The translations under genes were made by a program, and so were the position numbers. A stretch of 5,327 nucleotides of DNA from Acidimicrobiia bacterium (GTDB lineage Bacteria; Actinomycetota; Acidimicrobiia; Spongiisociales; UBA5794), in the NCBI GenBank assembly GCA_013001485.1, contig JABDMN010000098.1, forward strand, positions 1 through 5,327. Reading direction: 5' to 3'. Shown piece by piece: positions 5,119 to 5,327 of this stretch. A model generated the notes under the pieces. The model had not been told where the DNA came from. It saw nothing but the letters and a program-made list of their open reading frames with translations, and did no database searches. Within the stretch, counting starts at the first letter, position 1; each line of letters opens with the position of its first letter.

Positions 5119-5327
5119 CTAGGTCGGCAAACGCAGCACGTAGAGCCGGGTTTCCAGCTTGCCGATGAGCATGTAGACGCCATAGAGGGCGTTGCCGTAC
5201 ATCGAGCGGTACGCCATCTCGCCCAGCTCGTCAACCAGCCGGTCCTCGTCGCGACGCAGGCGGGAGATCTGGAGCATGTAGTTGGACGAGGCGCCGGACT
5301 CCTGGGACGCCTCGTACCACTCAGAAC
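5119..5327 (-). CDS. Unrecognised helical protein, C-terminal 68 residues (5' end outside window)
   Basis: I do not recognise this protein. The frame is open from the window edge (first complete codon at 5325) to TAG at 5121-5119. The visible residues begin SEWYEASQESGASSNYM and look fully helical. A charged, heptad-like stretch, LQISRLRRDEDRLVDELGEMAY (18-39), is followed by a Tyr-rich amphipathic part with YGNALYGVYMLIGKLETRLY (43-62) and the end VLRLPT. The second half is only moderately hydrophobic, so a membrane helix is not certain. There is no Cys or His, so metal binding in this part is unlikely. Reality of the gene is supported by the clean reading frame, the sensible composition, and the fit with the 82-base gap before the SRPBCC gene on the same strand. 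Its stop codon lies in a CCTAGG palindrome (5118-5123). Function is unknown. Confidence 0.72.
   Translation of the reverse strand, partial: SEWYEASQESGASSNYMLQISRLRRDEDRLVDELGEMAYRSMYGNALYGVYMLIGKLETRLYVLRLPT

Noticed and set aside
5037..5234. A longer N-terminus for the SRPBCC protein starting at 5234
   Set aside because: The extra 66 residues overlap the neighbouring gene and look like a shadow, while AGGAGG lies exactly before the GTG at 5036.

Overview
The window is GC-rich, densely packed bacterial chromosome. The short spacers, GTG starts, AGGAGG ribosome binding sites and the protein types (a GlpD of actinobacterial style, DinB-like, ABM, GNAT and SRPBCC proteins) suggest a free-living actinobacterium, possibly of an acidimicrobial lineage. 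That placement is inferred from protein character and was not measured.

Left part, + strand (1-2461): the 3' end of the translational GTPase gene typA; a small three-helix membrane protein of unknown function; and a complete glpD encoding FAD-dependent glycerol-3-phosphate dehydrogenase. No glycerol kinase or facilitator gene is visible beside glpD.

Middle, - strand (4009 down to 2464): a tight three-gene set read right to left, made of a GNAT acetyltransferase (4009-3428), a second, short and divergent GNAT-like protein (3411-2974) and a DinB/YfiT-like four-helix-bundle protein (2964-2464). Gaps are only 16 and 9 bases, so they are very probably one transcript. The set starts with a clear AGGAGG site and converges on glpD with two bases between the stop codons.

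Right part: a small ABM-fold putative quinol monooxygenase on the + strand (4072-4362) is divergent from the GNAT set across 62 bases. It converges with an SRPBCC-family protein on the - strand (5036-4359), sharing a 4-base overlap CTAG in which both stop codons lie. The right edge holds the C-terminal 68 codons of an unrecognised helical protein on the - strand.

The gene-free gaps are 390-439, 710-751, 4010-4071 and 5037-5118; all are under 100 bases. I see no RNA gene, CRISPR array, insertion sequence, phage gene or attachment site. The window looks like ordinary housekeeping and small-enzyme gene content. I found no convincing new system. The points most worth a second look are the GNAT-GNAT-DinB set, the degenerate GNAT, the unrecognised right-edge protein and the way both convergent gene pairs end in palindromes holding both stop codons.
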